Below are positions 5,746 to 7,433 of a stretch of 7,433 nucleotides of DNA, piece by piece. The stretch's first letter is position 1, and each line of letters starts with the position of its first letter. Source of the DNA: an uncultured Candidatus Nemicrothrix sp. (GTDB lineage Bacteria; Actinomycetota; Acidimicrobiia; Acidimicrobiales; Acidimicrobilacustridaceae); NCBI GenBank assembly GCA_903827085.1, contig CAIKHC010000105.1:1-7433 (forward strand), read 5' to 3'. Both the position numbers and the translations under genes were made by a program. The notes beneath the pieces were generated by a model that was not told the origin of the DNA, made no database searches, and was given only the letters and a program-made list of their open reading frames with translations.

Positions 5746-6507
5746 TCACCCAGCGCTGATTTTCCGCCAGATTGGGCGAGGAAGGTGACGAAGGACGGTG
5801 AAGAGGATTGACATGATCGGAGGCGCCCAGATGATCTCTTTGTTCTTCTGAAGACCATTGATGACCGCGTCGGCAATCTTGTCGGGTGTGGTCGCAAACG
5901 GGGCAGGTTTCATGCCCTCAGTCATACGGGTGTGAACAAATCCAGGGCGCACAACAACGCATCGGGCGCCAGAACCAATCAGTGAGTCGCCGAGGCCCTG
6001 AGCGAACGCATCCATGCCCGCTTTGGTTGAGCCGTAAACAAAATTGTCAGCGCGAGCTCGAACGCCAGCAACGGACGTAATGGCAAGGAGTGTTCCGTGG
6101 CCCTGAGTGCGCAGTTTGGCAGCGGCGGCCAAGCCGCTCGACACTGCGCCGACGTAATTGGCACTCGCTGCTTGGGCGGCGGCAACCGGGTCGGCGTTGA
6201 ACTCGGACTGCTCACCCAATACGCCAAACGCCAAGATCACCATGTCGATATCGCCCATACGTTCCGCGGCAGCGTCGATGACCTTGGCGTGTGAGGCGGG
6301 ATCAAGCGCATCGAACACGATGGTGTCGGCGTCGACTCCAGCAGAACGGAGACGATTCAGGGTGGTGGCCGCCGAGGCAGGGGAGCGAACGCCGAGCACG
6401 ACCTTTTTGCATCGGCTGGCAATGAGCCGGTCAACGATGGCCAAAGCAATTTCGGAGTTTCCACCGAGAACCAGTACGGATTGCACCGAACCCAAAGCGT
6501 CGCGCAT
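5746..6507 (-). CDS. dprE2: Decaprenylphosphoryl-2-keto-ribose reductase (DprE2-like SDR)
   Basis: A 253-residue short-chain dehydrogenase that would reduce the keto sugar made by DprE1 with NAD(P)H, yielding polyprenyl-phosphoryl-arabinose. VLVLGGNSEIALAI (11-24) is the nucleotide-binding loop in the GGxSEI form seen in DprE2 rather than TGxxxGIG. FDALD (65-69) and AFGVLGE (93-99) replace the DxxD and NNAG motifs of classical SDRs, as in M. tuberculosis DprE2. The catalytic residues are S145 (ITSVAG), Y158 and K162 (YGSTK), followed by RPGFVHTRM (187-195). The C-terminal IIWAPP and VLRHLPRPIWRKI match the mycobacterial ending. ATG at 6507 is preferred over ATG at 6516: it puts AAGAGGA (6523-6517) nine bases upstream instead of touching the start, and it gives the family length (254 in M. 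tuberculosis, from memory). This is the first gene of the minus-strand operon. Confidence 0.92.
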   Translation of the reverse strand: MRDALGSVQSVLVLGGNSEIALAIVDRLIASRCKKVVLGVRSPASAATTLNRLRSAGVDADTIVFDALDPASHAKVIDAAAERMGDIDMVILAFGVLGEQSEFNADPVAAAQAASANYVGAVSSGLAAAAKLRTQGHGTLLAITSVAGVRARADNFVYGSTKAGMDAFAQGLGDSLIGSGARCVVVRPGFVHTRMTEGMKPAPFATTPDKIADAVINGLQKNKEIIWAPPIMSILFTVLRHLPRPIWRKISAG

Positions 6508-6535
6508 GTGTGTCATTCCTCTTCCAGGGTTACGG

Positions 6536-6559
6536 GCCGTCTGGTCAAGGTTAGACGGC
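6536..6559. promoter_or_regulatory. Inverted repeat and candidate -10 in the dprE2 upstream region
   Basis: GCCGTCT (6536-6542) and AGACGGC (6553-6559) are perfect 7-base inverted arms around a 10-base spacer. On the minus strand, TAACCT (6553-6548) within it fits the TAnnnT -10 pattern and would give a leader of about 30-35 bases for dprE2. The dyad could be an operator over the start of transcription or a hairpin at the 5' end of the mRNA. No convincing -35 element is visible. Confidence 0.35.
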
Positions 6560-6598
6560 GACCGCCGAAGTGCCGGGAGCAATAGCCCCCACCCTTCG

Positions 6599-6604
6599 TA
6601 GACT
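6599..6604 (+). promoter_or_regulatory. -10 element for leaderless uvrB
   Basis: TAGACT fits TAnnnT and ends six bases before the uvrB ATG at 6611, the same geometry as at coaE. The six bases between are CCTCCG, which are not a ribosome-binding site, so a leaderless transcript is likely. No -35 element and no LexA-type GAAC-N4-GTTC box is visible in the 103-base gap. Confidence 0.5.
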
Positions 6605-6610
6605 CCTCCG

Positions 6611-7433
6611 ATGCCGCCGTTTCGACTCGTTTCTGATTTTCAGCCTGCCGGCGATCAGCCGAAGGCAATCGAGGAACTGACGGCAAGTATCGACGCAGGA
6701 AATCGGTTCCAAACGCTGCTCGGTATTACTGGTTCGGGCAAGAGCGCAACCATTGCATGGACGATTGAGAAGTTGCAGCGCCCGACATTGGTCATGGCGC
6801 CAAATAAATCGTTGGCTGCTCAGTTGGCCAACGAGTTCCGCGAGTTCTTCCCCGAGAATCGGGTTGAGTACTTCGTTTCCTATTACGACTACTACCAACC
6901 CGAGGCCTACATGCCGGCCTCCGATACCTACATCGAGAAGGACTCGTCAGTCAACGACGAGATCGAGCGGTTGCGTCATGCCGCAACTTCGGCGCTGTTG
7001 ACTCGTCGAGACACGATCGTGGTTGCGTCGGTGTCGTGTATCTACGGCCTCGGCAATCCTGCGGAATATGCCGACCAAATGTTGGTGATCCGTCAGGGCG
7101 AAACCCACGAACAGCGCGCCATTCTTGGTCGACTTGTCGATATGCAATACGAACGCAATGACATGAACCTGATTCGCGGAAAGTTTCGCGTTCGTGGTGA
7201 CACCATCGAGGTTCATCCGGCATATGACGAAACCGCGATTCGCATCGAGCTCTTTGGCGACGACATTGAGCGGATCGTCGTGGTCGACCCTCTTACCGGC
7301 GAGAAGATCACCGAACTCGAAGAGCTTGTTGTGTTCCCGGCGACGCATTACGCAGCAAGCGACGAACGCATGCGCACCGCTATGACACGCATAGAAGCAG
7401 AGTTGCAGCAACAACTGGCCAAATTCGAAGGCG
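6611..7433 (+). CDS. uvrB: Excinuclease ABC subunit B, N-terminal part (runs off the window)
   Basis: The first 274 residues of UvrB, the helicase-like damage-verification subunit of UvrABC nucleotide excision repair; the full protein is usually 660-720 residues, so about 40% is seen. [13 protein letters not shown] (8-20) is the Q-like motif. GITGSGKS (38-45) is Walker A, followed by ATIAW as in actinobacterial Uvr[20 protein letters not shown] (58-76) is motif Ia. [10 protein letters not shown] through TYIEKDSS (91-113) is the aromatic beta-hairpin that inserts between the DNA strands, and [13 protein letters not shown] (138-150) follows. Residues 155-250, including [20 protein letters not shown], form the UvrA-interacting domain 2. 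ATG at 6611 is chosen because the normal N-terminus begins there and a -10 element sits six bases upstream. The gene is divergent from the dprE2 homologue. The frame is intact up to the edge. Confidence 0.97.
   Translation, partial: MPPFRLVSDFQPAGDQPKAIEELTASIDAGNRFQTLLGITGSGKSATIAWTIEKLQRPTLVMAPNKSLAAQLANEFREFFPENRVEYFVSYYDYYQPEAYMPASDTYIEKDSSVNDEIERLRHAATSALLTRRDTIVVASVSCIYGLGNPAEYADQMLVIRQGETHEQRAILGRLVDMQYERNDMNLIRGKFRVRGDTIEVHPAYDETAIRIELFGDDIERIVVVDPLTGEKITELEELVVFPATHYAASDERMRTAMTRIEAELQQQLAKFEG

Noticed and set aside
5745..5897. A 51-residue N-terminal extension of the UbiA frame back to an ATG at 5897
   Set aside because: It lies inside the dprE2 homologue in another frame, its arginine/serine-rich sequence does not look like UbiA, and the ATG at 5744 gives the normal family length and start.
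6508..6582. A 25-residue extension of the DprE2 frame to an ATG at 6582
   Set aside because: It covers the promoter region and dyad, has no match to the family, and the ribosome-binding site favours ATG at 6507.
6508..6610. A possible LexA/SOS operator before uvrB
   Set aside because: I looked for GAAC-N4-GTTC and close variants on both strands of this gap and found none.
1..7433. A mobile element, toxin–antitoxin, CRISPR or defence system
   Set aside because: All coding space is taken by recognised housekeeping or cell-wall genes apart from the methyltransferase and the small regulator; no transposase, integrase, terminal repeat, attachment site or spaced direct repeats were seen.

Overview
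The window looks like chromosomal DNA from a moderately high-GC actinobacterium. It carries the order polA – rpsA – coaE – uvrB on the + strand, which I recall from Mycobacterium tuberculosis and relatives. The S1 protein and UvrB are of actinobacterial type: UvrB has GKSATIAW after the Walker A glycines, and S1 has four S1 repeats and an acidic tail. A class such as Acidimicrobiia is a plausible guess, but it cannot be proved from one window.

Layout. Bases 1-215 are the C-terminal end of DNA polymerase I. A class I SAM-dependent methyltransferase (217-960) follows after one base and is probably co-transcribed with polA. A 118-base gap with a GC-rich hairpin and a candidate -10 element precedes rpsA (1079-2485). 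A perfect 8-bp hairpin fills the 23-base gap between the convergent ends of rpsA and a small orphan LuxR/GerE-type DNA-binding protein (2509-2769, minus). coaE (2852-3454, plus) follows, with an extended -10 element six bases before its ATG, which points to a leaderless mRNA. A minus-strand operon occupies 3461-6507. In transcription order it encodes a DprE2-like short-chain reductase, a UbiA-family decaprenyl-phosphate phosphoribosyltransferase and a DprE1-like FAD oxidase. The first 274 codons of uvrB (6611 to the edge) run divergently from it, again with a -10 element six bases before the ATG.

How the genes work together. polA, uvrB, rpsA and coaE are housekeeping genes for DNA synthesis and repair, translation and coenzyme A synthesis. 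The minus-strand trio encodes most of the pathway that makes decaprenyl-phosphoryl-arabinose, the arabinose donor for cell-wall arabinan in mycobacteria and corynebacteria. UbiA moves 5-phosphoribose from PRPP to the polyprenyl phosphate. After a dephosphorylation step, whose enzyme is not in this window, DprE1 oxidises and DprE2 reduces C2 to turn ribose into arabinose. The DprE1 homologue has alanine where the mycobacterial enzyme has the cysteine that benzothiazinones attack.

No stretch above 300 bases lacks a gene. I saw no tRNA, rRNA, insertion sequence, CRISPR array, phage or defence gene, and nothing that looks like a wholly new system. The most notable features are the arabinan-precursor operon placed inside a housekeeping locus, the natural active-site substitution in DprE1, and the leaderless promoter pattern.
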